Positions 17,684 through 25,111 of a stretch of 64,000 nucleotides of DNA are shown piece after piece (the first letter of the stretch is position 1; every line of letters starts with the position of its first letter). The stretch is from Ruminococcus flavefaciens FD-1 (GTDB taxonomy: Bacteria > Bacillota > Clostridia > Oscillospirales > Ruminococcaceae): contig ACOK01000093.1 in NCBI GenBank assembly GCA_000174895.1, forward strand, positions 1-64,000. The letters run 5' to 3'. A program made the translations under genes and the position numbers. The notes under the pieces are model-generated. The model was not told the origin of the DNA, searched no databases, and saw only the letters and a list, made by a program, of their open reading frames with translations.

Positions 17684-18346
17684 TCAATTATTAGTATCGC
17701 CTGTCAAACTACGGAAAATCTCATATTCATCCGGAATATCATCAAAACTTTTCCCTTTATCACCGAAATGTTCGATATTATCTATACGGATTTGTTTGTC
17801 ATCATCAACATTAATTTTATAGATATCCAAATAAAGGCAAGTTCCGAAATCATGTTCCGCTATACCAAGATAAGCTGTTCCCTTATGTTCAGCTTTAAAA
17901 GAATAGCCGTGCTTACCCGAGTAATGGTATCGATACAAAAGCTCGGATGACTGATTTAAAATATCATTATTTGTCGCTGAATAATAGTTCCCTCTTGCGG
18001 AATCAGTATTTTTTATATTGCGTCGGACAAAAAGTTTACCATCCGAATCCTGTTCGGCAATGATATAGCTTGAATAAGCATTTACTGTTCCCGAGTTCAA
18101 TATTGAGACTGAATCATTATTTATCTGCAAGCTTTCGATTTTATTAAACTTAGATTCTTCTGCCCTGTCTGCAACATAAAAACCACAGCAAGTCAATCAA
18201 AACACCAAAAGCGGAATGAAAGCTTTAAATATGCTCTTTTTATTCTTTTTATATATTCCTCTGATGAGAAATATCAGACATAATAATCCGCAAACTGCTC
18301 CAAGCGCTTTTAGTACCAGATATATCATAAAACCTTCAAACCACAT
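17684..18346 (-). pseudogene. Membrane-anchored hypothetical protein interrupted by an in-frame TGA
   Basis: A good start (ATG 18346 behind AAGGAGATA) opens a frame with a membrane helix (MIYLVLKALGAVCGLLCLIF), a lysine-rich cytoplasmic stretch and the beginning of a second helix (FKAFIPLLVF). This is followed by TGA at 18199-18197, and then the same frame continues uninterrupted (LTCCGFYVADRAEE...) for 170 codons. The downstream part alone would have to start at a TTG with no ribosome site, in the middle of a hydrophobic helix. The simplest reading is a nonsense mutation, or a sequence error, in a 220-residue two-helix protein with an extracytoplasmic beta-rich domain. No family was recognised. 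Confidence 0.6.
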
Positions 18347-18444
18347 ATAATTATCTCCTTGATCGCTTGATTAGAAAACAACATAAACAGATACCCCATT
18401 CCATCTATTGACATTTTAATATCGTTAGAAATTCCCATATGATC

Positions 18445-18906
18445 TCATACCTTTCTATAGAAAACAAGTGTCATTTTATCATTTATTTTTTCGGTTTTAC
18501 CTGTCTGAATGTAACCAAGGGATTCATACAAGCGGCAATTACTTTTTTCCTGAAGTATAGTTTCAAGCTCCCAGTTATTTGCGCCGTGAATCTTCTCAGC
18601 TTCAATTATAGCCAAATGTGCATATCCTTTTCTGCGGTAGTCATTGAGTATAAAGACCGGCGAAATACGCTTTGGAGAGCCGTCTTTTCTGTCAACTACA
18701 CGAATAGCACCAACCGATTTGCCGTCAACTTTTATAATATAATAATAAGTAAAATCCTGTTTAAGACGATCGGTCACTTTTTCTAACGGTTCAATCGCAG
18801 GATTCGTGTCCGCATCTCCGTACTTAGCAAACAACTCAGCAAAAGCAGTTTTCTGCATTTCCCAGATAAGTGCATCGTCTTTAACATCAGCTTTTATAAG
18901 ATCCAT
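18445..18906 (-). CDS. GNAT-family N-acetyltransferase
   Basis: A 153-residue protein with the GNAT fold. The acetyl-CoA site is recognisable as ISPVFILNDYRRKGYAHLAI (motif A with RRKGYA), preceded by the strand GKSVGAIRVVDR and followed by the helix-strand ending CRLYESLGYIQTGK. It would transfer an acetyl group from acetyl-CoA to an amine; the substrate is not predictable. Its start overlaps the end of the SMI1/KNR4-like gene by 13 nt, so the two are probably co-transcribed from the promoter at 19838-19866. Confidence 0.85.
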   Translation of the reverse strand: MDLIKADVKDDALIWEMQKTAFAELFAKYGDADTNPAIEPLEKVTDRLKQDFTYYYIIKVDGKSVGAIRVVDRKDGSPKRISPVFILNDYRRKGYAHLAIIEAEKIHGANNWELETILQEKSNCRLYESLGYIQTGKTEKINDKMTLVFYRKV

Positions 18907-19817
18907 CTTTTTAACCCCAGCTTTCCTGCAATTCCAGCAAACTTTTCTCTGAATAGAGAACCGAAAACGGTCACTTTTCCGTTAACTGAAAAAACTCCCC
19001 AGTTGTCTTCTCTTTCAAGAATAAAAGTATGTGAGGACGTAATATCGAATCCGTCAGGTGTTTTGTGATCAGTATTTTTTAATGGAATATAACATTTCAA
19101 TTCGCCGCCGAAATAGAGAAAAAACGAATTGATCCTTAAAGTGCTTGTCATGATCACAGGATCAAGAATTCCCATTTGCTTTGCCGGATCTGTTTTGCAG
19201 CTGATTGTATAAACATCATGCTCCGCTTTTACTGAAACAGTTTTACAATTACTGTCAAATCCATATGCATCTTTAATTATCAGCATCCTTTGCTGATTAA
19301 ATCGTCTTTCAAAGTCGCTCCATGGGCACTCTGATAAATTGAGATAATAAACGTGTTCATTGTACGAAGCTATCAAGAAATCAATAAACGGCCTGTCTTC
19401 ATCAGGCGTCTTATCCACACAGTCGCTGATTATCCTATAATACAACGGCTCAGCATCGGTAAGCCTAAAAAACGCATACACATTTGATTGAAGAGTCCAG
19501 AAAAAGAGACATTCATCATATGAAAATCCGTATTCACGGAACTGTTCAGCATCATCGTCCTCTTCCTTTACCCATTCACGAAAATCTATAAATTTACCGT
19601 TATCGCTTACAAGACAAAAGTCCTCACCGGTCATCGGCGAATACTTTCTCCCTCCAAAACGAAGAAAAGCTATATAGTCCTCAGGAATTTCATAGTCCTG
19701 ATAAGCATTTCGTATAACCTGGATCTCGTCCTCGGACAGCCCTTCATGCTGTATGGGCGCAGCTGCAAGAAATGTGAGAAAGCTGTCAATATCATGGTTT
19801 CCTGTGTATTTTTCCAT
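18894..19817 (-). CDS. SMI1/KNR4-like domain protein
   Basis: A 307-residue protein whose first ~150 residues fit the SMI1/KNR4 (SUKH) fold: LSEDEIQVIRNAYQDYEIPEDYIAFLRFGG, then GEDFCLVS and the YDECLFFW strand. SUKH proteins are often immunity proteins to polymorphic toxins but also occur as housekeeping factors; no toxin gene is adjacent, so immunity is not supported here. The C-terminal half is beta-rich and not recognised. ATG 19817 directly follows AGGAGGTGA; the GTG two codons earlier is inside that ribosome site. It is the first gene of a two-gene unit with the GNAT enzyme. Confidence 0.65.
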   Translation of the reverse strand: MEKYTGNHDIDSFLTFLAAAPIQHEGLSEDEIQVIRNAYQDYEIPEDYIAFLRFGGRKYSPMTGEDFCLVSDNGKFIDFREWVKEEDDDAEQFREYGFSYDECLFFWTLQSNVYAFFRLTDAEPLYYRIISDCVDKTPDEDRPFIDFLIASYNEHVYYLNLSECPWSDFERRFNQQRMLIIKDAYGFDSNCKTVSVKAEHDVYTISCKTDPAKQMGILDPVIMTSTLRINSFFLYFGGELKCYIPLKNTDHKTPDGFDITSSHTFILEREDNWGVFSVNGKVTVFGSLFREKFAGIAGKLGLKRWIL

Positions 19818-19837
19818 TTTCACCTCCTGTTTTTATT

Positions 19838-19866
19838 ATTATACCATAGGTTTAGTATGTTTTCAA
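19838..19866 (-). promoter_or_regulatory. Promoter of the SMI1-GNAT pair
   Basis: On the minus strand, TTGAAA (19866-19861) and TATAAT (19843-19838) with a 17-nt spacer. Confidence 0.7.
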
Positions 19867-19946
19867 GTGTATTAGCATTTTCTTTCAAATGAATTTTGCT
19901 GTTGCCGCAAGCATTTAGTTAATATAAAAAAATATATAGAATAGTA

Positions 19947-19975
19947 TTGACATCTTTATCATCGTGTGATATAAT
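19947..19975 (+). promoter_or_regulatory. tRNA-Trp promoter
   Basis: TTGACA 19947-19952, TATAAT 19970-19975, 17-nt spacer, 40 nt upstream of the tRNA. Confidence 0.75.
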
Positions 19976-20015
19976 TATTTACGTTGCGAGAGGCAATGCA
20001 GTCCACAACATCAAT

Positions 20016-20091
20016 AGGGGTATAGCTCAGTTGGTAGAGCAGCGGTCTCCAAAACCGCGTGCCGAGGGTTCAAGTCCTTCTGCCCCTGCCA
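20016..20091 (+). tRNA. tRNA-Trp (anticodon CCA)
   Basis: Complete cloverleaf. The acceptor AGGGGTA pairs with TGCCCCT (one G-U), the D-loop has AGCTCAGTTGGTAGAGC, and the anticodon stem GCGGT/ACCGC encloses the loop CTCCAAA with anticodon CCA at 20049-20051. The T arm contains GGTTCAAGTCC, and the 3' CCA is encoded. An integrase gene with accessory genes lies just downstream, so this tRNA is a plausible integration site, but a copy of its 3' end was not found elsewhere in the window. Confidence 0.95.
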
Positions 20092-20481
20092 ATACAATAA
20101 CTACTCAGAATGCAAATCTTTTGTATTCTGAGTACTTGTTATATTACAATAAAAATTGTGATTTGACAGCTCTTGTTTGTACTCGATAAGCGTTTACGCT
20201 GTTTCACATCACGCTTTCGCATTACTTACAGTTTTCGGCTCGTGATACCAAAAGGAATACTGCCTTATCCTGACAAACACAGGATTTGATTCAGTGTAAA
20301 ACTGAACAGGCTCACATCGTGGCTCGATCCCCCGACTTCTCCTCTTTTTGATTTATTACAGTTAGAAAAGATGTAAGGGTTAGCAGCAAGTAAATTCGCT
20401 TCAAATCTTGATATTTAATTGTCAAGATTCTATTCAACAAAAAATCAAGCCTTCCAGACATTATGAGGCAGACTGAAAGGC

Positions 20482-20683
20482 TTGACAAAAATCTATTTAA
20501 GTGCTATAATAAACCTTGTCGATTTAGAACGGCACAAAGATAGCATTCTCACTAAGTCATTCGGACGTCCCTTAACGTCTGATTGATTACGAAGCATATG
20601 CAGTCGGCAAACTGTTTATGCTTTGTGGGGGTGCTTATTTTTTATTACTGTATTATTATATCATATGTTCTCGGCAAAGTCAA
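20482..20683. ncRNA. Structured RNA locus with two convergent promoters (type I antitoxin-like)
   Basis: Plus strand: TTGACA 20482-20487, TATAAT 20505-20510. Minus strand: TTGACT 20683-20678, TATAAT 20660-20655. Both have 17-nt spacers and point at each other across ~140 bp. The shared segment folds as a multibranch structure: CACAAAG (20533-20539) closes with CTTTGTG (20621-20627) around a hairpin at 20564-20579 (GACGT/ACGTC) and another at 20594-20621. The plus transcript would end at GGGGGTGC followed by a T-rich tract (20626-20643). The minus transcript contains a 34-codon frame (20597-20493). The layout resembles antisense RNA pairs of small toxin-antitoxin loci, but no hydrophobic toxin peptide is evident. 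Confidence 0.55.
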
Positions 20684-20724
20684 CCACTATAGCAAAAAAA
20701 TTTGAAATTTTTTATAGAATATTA

Positions 20725-20752
20725 AAAAACCGCCCAAAGATAGGCGGTTTTT
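20725..20752 (-). terminator. Terminator of the lipoprotein gene
   Basis: AAAAACCGCC and GGCGGTTTTT form a stem with a T run on the minus strand, immediately after the stop codon at 20756. Confidence 0.8.
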
Positions 20753-20755
20753 GTT

Positions 20756-21721
20756 TTATTCAATTTCTTTAATTCCAAAATTGTACGAAGATTGCTCGCT
20801 ATCTTCCCCATTAAAACTTGATATCACACTTTCTTTCGATGAAAAAGCTAAGTGTGAGGGATATCCCTCGTCAGGAGAATTATTATAATATAATGAAATA
20901 TCAATCTTATAATCATCAGTCTCAATAATACAGGAATTATCATAAAACAGCGGATTAGCTCTCGCTCCAAAAAATTCATTATCTGCATTTTTTAAAATCA
21001 TATAGTAATAAAGCCCTCTGTATCGTCCATTATCTATACCATCTAATTTACAAACTTTAATACTTCCTTCTTTATTAGTTACATTAAAATGATAATCAGC
21101 TATAAAGTCGCATTCCGGATCAACGTCACTCATGTAAGTTGATTCAACTTCAAAGTCAGTGTTGATATTATCGCCAAGCCTCTCAGCTTCGCTAATTATT
21201 TCTTCTCGAATCGCATTTTTAATCGATTCTTTATTAGCATCTGTCAGTTGTTCTTCTCGCATCAAATTAGTTACACAATCAAGAGGTACAATATATTCTT
21301 TTTGAACTGATTTCAGAATAATATTTCTTTCCTCTTTCACCGCATCAGCAACTTCGTCAGGTATAACCACATCAATTACTACAGAATCTGTTTTTGCTTC
21401 CTTTAAAATCATATTATAACTATACTCGCTGAAAATGAATTGAGATTCACTATTATCAAAGTTTAATTCAAAACTCATATTAATAGGATATGAGTTTTGG
21501 CTCAAGAAGTAATCAGGAGTAGAAGGATTATAAATAATATCTACATTCTCAAACGGATCTACTTCAATAATCTCGTCTTTATTATCAGTATTATCGTCTT
21601 CACCACTTGGAGAAGAAAAAACTTGCGAACTTGCGCTTGATGTGTCCGATGTTGCATTTCCGCAACTTACACAGCCAGAGATCAGAGCCAGGGCTGCTAA
21701 TAGAATAGAAACTTTTCTCAT
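20756..21721 (-). CDS. Putative lipoprotein of unknown function
   Basis: A 321-residue protein with a lipoprotein signal: basic start, hydrophobic segment and lipobox LISGC with Cys17, followed by a Ser/Asp-rich spacer (about 25-55). The remainder alternates beta-rich stretches with a helical region around 180-225 (DANKESIKNAIREEIISEAERL). No domain was recognised. It sits between tRNA-Trp and the integrase with its own promoter and terminator, so it is probably cargo of the tRNA-associated element, exposed on the membrane outer face. Its AT-rich composition is similar to the integrase region and unlike the core genes upstream. Confidence 0.75.
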   Translation of the reverse strand: MRKVSILLAALALISGCVSCGNATSDTSSASSQVFSSPSGEDDNTDNKDEIIEVDPFENVDIIYNPSTPDYFLSQNSYPINMSFELNFDNSESQFIFSEYSYNMILKEAKTDSVVIDVVIPDEVADAVKEERNIILKSVQKEYIVPLDCVTNLMREEQLTDANKESIKNAIREEIISEAERLGDNINTDFEVESTYMSDVDPECDFIADYHFNVTNKEGSIKVCKLDGIDNGRYRGLYYYMILKNADNEFFGARANPLFYDNSCIIETDDYKIDISLYYNNSPDEGYPSHLAFSSKESVISSFNGEDSEQSSYNFGIKEIE

Positions 21722-21745
21722 AGTTTGAACCTCCTTATATTTTCG

Positions 21746-21774
21746 ATTATACCATGAAATAGGCTTTTTTTCAA
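21746..21774 (-). promoter_or_regulatory. Promoter of the lipoprotein gene
   Basis: Minus strand TTGAAA (21774-21769) and TATAAT (21751-21746), 17-nt spacer, followed by AAGGAGG. Confidence 0.7.
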
Positions 21775-21831
21775 TGTTAAGAAATACACAAACATTGAAA
21801 CAGATATATGATTATTGTTTATGATTTGATG

Positions 21832-21856
21832 AAAATGTGCTATAATAGCACATTTT
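21832..21856. repeat. 25-bp palindrome copy 1 at the end of the integrase gene
   Basis: AAAATGTGCTATaATAGCACATTTT overlaps the integrase stop codon. A near-identical palindrome (23045-23069) overlaps the stop of the neighbouring repressor gene. Each can act as a bidirectional terminator. Confidence 0.7.
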
Positions 21857-22973
21857 ATATTTCAGGCAGCATAACCGCCTTGATACGCTGTTCTTTTAGC
21901 AAGTGAATATAGGTGTTATAAGTGATAGAAACATCGGAATGCCCTAAAACTTCGCTAACTGTCTTAACATCAACTCCCTCAGCAAACATTCTGCTTGCAA
22001 AGGTATGACGCAAACTATGTACTCCTCGCCCTTTAATATGGCAGCGATTCAAAATAGCTCTGAACATCCTATCAATATTCCTTGGATAAACCCTTCCTCC
22101 GTTTGAAGTAGAGAATATATAGCTATTGTTTTTATTTATTCCTCTTATGCTTAGTAAGGCTCTGATCGCAGCAGAATTCAAAGGCACAACTCTATCTCCA
22201 TTTTTAGTTTTTGTGCTTCTTTGTTCAAGTGAAGAATACCCTGTTTCCGCTAACATCGATTTCGTATCTCTGCGCTTAACATAGACAATATTTCTTGACA
22301 CCCTAAAAATATTAGTATTCCAATCAATATCGGACCATTTTAAAGCAAGGCACTCCCCTATTCTCAATCCAGTATTTACAAGAAACACTATTATTTCAGC
22401 AAGTCGATATATTCTTTTGCCATTACGATAACACTTAAAAGCTTCTTTGTAAATAAGTCCTAACTCCTCATCTGAAAAGAAAGAAATATCATTAACAGCT
22501 TTTTTCATAGATTTAGGAAGTGAAACGTTATCAGCTGCATTTTCAGAAACCTCTCGTTTGGACAAAGCATATCTCAAGCACGAATTCACTGCTTCATATG
22601 CTTTCTTTACAGTTGAATATGAATACTTTAATTTCAAGTCATTTATCATATGCTGAATATCATCGCTTTTTAGCTTAGTCAAAGGTATATCTTTTAAATA
22701 CGGAAGAACCTGATAATTGATTGTCTGCTCTTTCCTGTCTAAACTGGACGGCTTTAACTCATTAGCTTTAACTTCATAAAGCCAACGTCTGATATATTCT
22801 CCAAATGTTACATCAGGCGCATTATACTCATTATTAGTATGAACTACTCTGAGCCTGATCTTAACCTCATAAACATCTTCATAATTGTCAAGCTTCTCAT
22901 AACCGACGATTTGCTGATCCTCTAACACAATACTATTTATTTCAGCTGAATTGAAAAAATGTAAATCAATCAT
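21855..22973 (-). CDS. Tyrosine recombinase (phage-type integrase)
   Basis: A 372-residue integrase. A SAM-like core-binding domain (about 65-150, VTFGEYIRRWLYEVKANELKPSS) precedes a catalytic domain with all signature residues: Arg in NTGLRIGECLALKW, HSLRHTFASRMF, and LGHSDVSITYNTYIH with the nucleophile Tyr. Its start region lacks the usual N-terminal AP2-like arm-binding domain in obvious form. It lies close to tRNA-Trp with the 3' end facing it, a standard layout for an element integrated into the tRNA, and it is followed on the same strand upstream by an XRE repressor. Complete and probably active. Confidence 0.93.
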   Translation of the reverse strand: MIDLHFFNSAEINSIVLEDQQIVGYEKLDNYEDVYEVKIRLRVVHTNNEYNAPDVTFGEYIRRWLYEVKANELKPSSLDRKEQTINYQVLPYLKDIPLTKLKSDDIQHMINDLKLKYSYSTVKKAYEAVNSCLRYALSKREVSENAADNVSLPKSMKKAVNDISFFSDEELGLIYKEAFKCYRNGKRIYRLAEIIVFLVNTGLRIGECLALKWSDIDWNTNIFRVSRNIVYVKRRDTKSMLAETGYSSLEQRSTKTKNGDRVVPLNSAAIRALLSIRGINKNNSYIFSTSNGGRVYPRNIDRMFRAILNRCHIKGRGVHSLRHTFASRMFAEGVDVKTVSEVLGHSDVSITYNTYIHLLKEQRIKAVMLPEI

Positions 22974-23044
22974 ATTCCCTCCGATTGGGCATTTGCTACA
23001 GCCTTTATTGCATAAAAGCTTTTAAGGGGAATAACAGTTAAATC

Positions 23045-23069
23045 AAAATGTGCTATTATAGCACATTTT
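23045..23069. repeat. 25-bp palindrome copy 2 at the end of the repressor gene
   Basis: AAAATGTGCTATtATAGCACATTTT, one base different from copy 1. It overlaps the repressor stop codon and is flanked by a T run, so a terminator role is likely. Confidence 0.7.
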
Positions 23070-23466
23070 TTTCATTTAATCTGGTTTGCAAATCCGCTAC
23101 TTGTATTTCCAGTTCCTTTATTCTTGCTTCCTTCTGATCAAGCTCAGACTGCTTGTCCTTCAGGAGCTTAACGAGCTGCTCCTGATTCTGTTTCAAGAAA
23201 TCTTCGTCGTCAACTGAGAACTTGTTCTCCGCAGCAAGCTTCTCGATGTCTGAACGATTATCAATAGTCTGCTTGACTTCTCTACCCATTATATAATCAA
23301 GAGTTACATTATAAAAATCGGCAAGTTTTATAGCCATAGCCATACCAAGCTTTTTTCTGCCATTTTCATAATCGCTTAACTGCGAGATGCTAACTCCAAG
23401 TGCTTCTGACATTTCTTTATGCTTACAGCCCTTTTGCTGTCTCAACTCTTTAAGAACTTCGTTCAT
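23056..23466 (-). CDS. XRE-family repressor with C-terminal coiled coil
   Basis: A 136-residue regulator. The N-terminal helix-turn-helix (residues ~5-60: LRQQKGCKHKEMSEALGVSISQLSDYENG) is followed by a charged helical region with heptad character from ~95 to 135 (KQSELDQKEARIKELEIQVADLQTRL), probably for oligomerisation. It is transcribed away from a cluster of TTACACTTT-type palindromes (23541-23670) that overlap its own promoter region and that of the opposite small-gene operon. It is inferred to be the immunity-type repressor of the tRNA-linked element, governing the rightward genes and itself. Confidence 0.88.
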   Translation of the reverse strand: MNEVLKELRQQKGCKHKEMSEALGVSISQLSDYENGRKKLGMAMAIKLADFYNVTLDYIMGREVKQTIDNRSDIEKLAAENKFSVDDEDFLKQNQEQLVKLLKDKQSELDQKEARIKELEIQVADLQTRLNEKNVL

Positions 23467-23505
23467 GCTTTCACCTCTTAACGTAAAATATATCTATTCA
23501 CTACA

Positions 23506-23534
23506 ATTTTATCACAGATAAGTGTAAATGTCAA
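23506..23534 (-). promoter_or_regulatory. Repressor promoter
   Basis: Minus strand TTGACA (23534-23529) and TAAAAT (23511-23506), 17-nt spacer; operator copy 1 is just upstream. Confidence 0.7.
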
Positions 23535-23540
23535 TATTGA

Positions 23541-23670
23541 TTACACTTTTTAGTGAAGTTGTATAATTACACTTTAAAGTGAATATCTCAATTGTAACTT
23601 TATACAAATTTGCACTTTTTTTAGTATTTTTCTTTCAAAACCTATTGCAAAATTACACTTTTTAGTGTAA
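23541..23670. promoter_or_regulatory. Three palindromic operators between divergent repressor and small-gene operon
   Basis: TTACACTTTTTAGTGAA (23541-23557), TTACACTTTAAAGTGAA (23567-23583) and TTACACTTTTTAGTGTAA (23653-23670). The last overlaps the spacer just before TATAAT (23673-23678) for the rightward genes. The arrangement is that of a phage-like lysogeny switch. Confidence 0.7.
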
Positions 23671-23714
23671 AATATAATTGTACCAAGAAACAATAACCTG
23701 AAAGGAGAACATCA

Positions 23715-23915
23715 ATGATAAAAACAATATATCAGGACAAATACAATCCCAACAAAACATGGGAAGTAACATCAATGTCGCATGGCTTCTATCTCAAGCA
23801 GTTCATTTGCAACAAGCAGTTTGGCAGAGGACTGAGAACCACAAGAGAATATATTAAAAGTATCGGAATATTAGATATGAAGATAATTACCAGATGGGAA
23901 GAACCAGAACACTGA
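23715..23915 (+). CDS. Small hypothetical protein, element early gene
   Basis: A 66-residue protein (MIKTIYQDKYNPNKTWEV...), the first gene of the rightward operon under the XRE operators. A GAAAGGAG ribosome site precedes the ATG. It is basic with aromatic residues and a predicted beta-then-helix pattern, with no recognised domain. Its position directly after the operator-controlled promoter suggests an early regulator or an accessory factor such as an excision-control protein, but no motif proves it. Confidence 0.6.
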   Translation: MIKTIYQDKYNPNKTWEVTSMSHGFYLKQFICNKQFGRGLRTTREYIKSIGILDMKIITRWEEPEH

Positions 23916-23925
23916 AAACAGTTAC

Positions 23926-23955
23926 CGAGCGGAGCGGTTAATCTCCGCAGAAAGG
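23926..23955 (+). repeat. Leader hairpin repeat, copy 1
   Basis: ACCGAGCGGAGCGGTTAATC followed by TCCGCAGAAAGGA. GCGGAG and CTCCGC form a stem ending just before the AGAAAGGA ribosome site. It is repeated exactly at 24576-24605. Confidence 0.8.
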
Positions 23956-23965
23956 ACTGAACGCT

Positions 23966-24169
23966 ATGGATAAGATCGAACTCGGGGCATACGTAAGAAC
24001 AGAACGCTTCTGCACAGTAACTATAGATGCGATATTCTCAGAGAATGACGATGCTGTAAAGTGCGGATATACTGAACCGACCCACACCAAGATTGATGGA
24101 TGGGAAATCAAAGGCAAGTCAATTGACTGCTATCACATGAGATTCGCTGCTATTAAGAAAGGAGAATGA
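23966..24169 (+). CDS. Small acidic hypothetical protein
   Basis: A 67-residue protein (MDKIELGAYVRTERFCTVTI...) preceded by the repeated hairpin leader with its AGAAAGGA ribosome site. Beta-strand-rich, no recognised family. It ends 3 nt before the preferred start of the next gene, in an ATGA-type junction, so the two are translationally coupled. Probably an accessory protein of the integrated element. Confidence 0.55.
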   Translation: MDKIELGAYVRTERFCTVTIDAIFSENDDAVKCGYTEPTHTKIDGWEIKGKSIDCYHMRFAAIKKGE

Positions 24170-24171
24170 TT

Positions 24172-24567
24172 ATGACACTTTACGATTTTATTATGCAGGA
24201 ACACGCAGATTTCGATACATACGATACTGTATTCGATACTTGCGTAACTGTCTGCGAACCATACGAATATGGGGAAGGAGAAGAAAAGGAATACTACGAT
24301 ATCTTCAATGACCTCATGATGAAGAACGTTGAGTTTTCTGAAAAGATCAGCGAATGCTCATGTGTATGCAAGTGGAGCGACTTCATTAAAAATAATCTTG
24401 AAGTGTTCCGCAAGGCTGCTGATGAGCTGTGGGTCAGAACTCCAAAGGAAGATGATGATCTTATCTATGAATGGATCAGAGAAATCAACTCATGGATGGC
24501 AGGATATGTAAGCGAAGGTATTTACAAGAAATTCGTTACAGAATACAGCACACAGTTCGTAGCTTAA
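24172..24567 (+). CDS. Acidic hypothetical protein of the element
   Basis: A 131-residue, strongly acidic protein rich in Asp/Glu/Tyr (FDTYDTVFDTCVTVCEPYEY). ATG 24172 is 7 nt from GGAG at 24161-24164, better than the ATG at 24166. No domain was recognised. Small acidic proteins encoded in tandem in mobile elements are sometimes DNA mimics or anti-defence proteins. Composition and context permit that here, but nothing demonstrates it. Confidence 0.6.
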   Translation: MTLYDFIMQEHADFDTYDTVFDTCVTVCEPYEYGEGEEKEYYDIFNDLMMKNVEFSEKISECSCVCKWSDFIKNNLEVFRKAADELWVRTPKEDDDLIYEWIREINSWMAGYVSEGIYKKFVTEYSTQFVA

Positions 24568-24575
24568 TAATCAGA

Positions 24576-24605
24576 CCGAGCGGAGCGGTTAATCTCCGCA
24601 GAAAG
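24576..24605 (+). repeat. Leader hairpin repeat, copy 2
   Basis: Exact copy of the 23926-23955 sequence, again ending in the ribosome site of a small gene (ATG 24614). Confidence 0.8.
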
Positions 24606-24613
24606 GAACTATC

Positions 24614-24808
24614 ATGAAAGAATACACATTTGTTATTTTCAAGCAGCTTAGAAAAGAATGCCCTATGAACGATGATCCTGTGATTGGGTATGTACACGGA
24701 GTTCATGCAGATGCTCAGAGAACTTGCAACGATCTTAACGCAGATTCGCCAGATTATCATTATTACATGGATTTAGATGAACTAAAAGCCTGTGGTTTTC
24801 AGGTGTAA
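24614..24808 (+). CDS. Small hypothetical protein
   Basis: A 64-residue protein (MKEYTFVIFKQLRKECPMND...) following the second copy of the hairpin leader. It is predicted as one beta-alpha-beta unit with an acidic C-terminal half. No family was recognised. It is 14 nt from the next small gene and in the same orientation, so likely part of the same transcript. Confidence 0.5.
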   Translation: MKEYTFVIFKQLRKECPMNDDPVIGYVHGVHADAQRTCNDLNADSPDYHYYMDLDELKACGFQV

Positions 24809-24822
24809 GAAAGGAAACAACT

Positions 24823-25008
24823 ATGTATTGGAACGCAAAAGCAAAGTACGCAGACGGTACTGAAATCGACAAAGATTATCCCTATAATGCAAGAACATAC
24901 GCTGAGGAATGCGAGGAACAACACGCTATTGAATGCGAACTGATAGAAGAAAACAGCCATAAATATGGTGAGTGCATATGGTATGATGTAGTCGCTATCT
25001 ACGATTAG
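24823..25008 (+). CDS. Small acidic hypothetical protein
   Basis: A 61-residue acidic protein (MYWNAKAKYADGTEIDKDYP...) with a Glu/Cys-rich middle (AEECEEQHAIECELIEE). GAAAGGAA precedes the ATG. No recognised domain. It belongs to the run of tiny element genes 23715-25438. Confidence 0.5.
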   Translation: MYWNAKAKYADGTEIDKDYPYNARTYAEECEEQHAIECELIEENSHKYGECIWYDVVAIYD

Positions 25009-25070
25009 TCGAAACAGCCGAAAGGCTGTCTGCACGAATTGACCTACGTGTACTGATGAGACAGGTCAGA

Positions 25071-25098
25071 AAAAGTTGATACTTGTATCAACTTTTTG
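25071..25098 (+). promoter_or_regulatory. Hairpin with T run just before a gene (possible attenuator)
   Basis: AAAAAGTTGATAC and GTATCAACTTTTT form a near-perfect stem ending in a T tract, 14 nt before the ATG at 25112 and next to its ribosome site. It looks like an intrinsic terminator placed inside the operon. Confidence 0.5.
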
Positions 25099-25111
25099 GA
25101 AAGGAACTATT

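Noticed and set aside
18894..19817. Immunity gene of a polymorphic toxin system
   Set aside because: The SMI1/KNR4-like fold permits it, but no toxin, secretion or repeat-rich gene lies nearby.
20016..20091. tRNA-Trp as a proven attachment site with a duplicated 3' end
   Set aside because: No second copy of the tRNA 3' end (such as TTCTGCCCCTGCCA) was found in the window, so the attachment site remains only a possibility.
25046..25100. CTGATGAG ... GAAA spacing recalling a hammerhead ribozyme
   Set aside because: The core strings occur, but stem I cannot form: nothing after the hairpin at 25071-25098 complements the bases before CTGATGA. The inner stem is only 3 bp. Simple hairpins explain the region.
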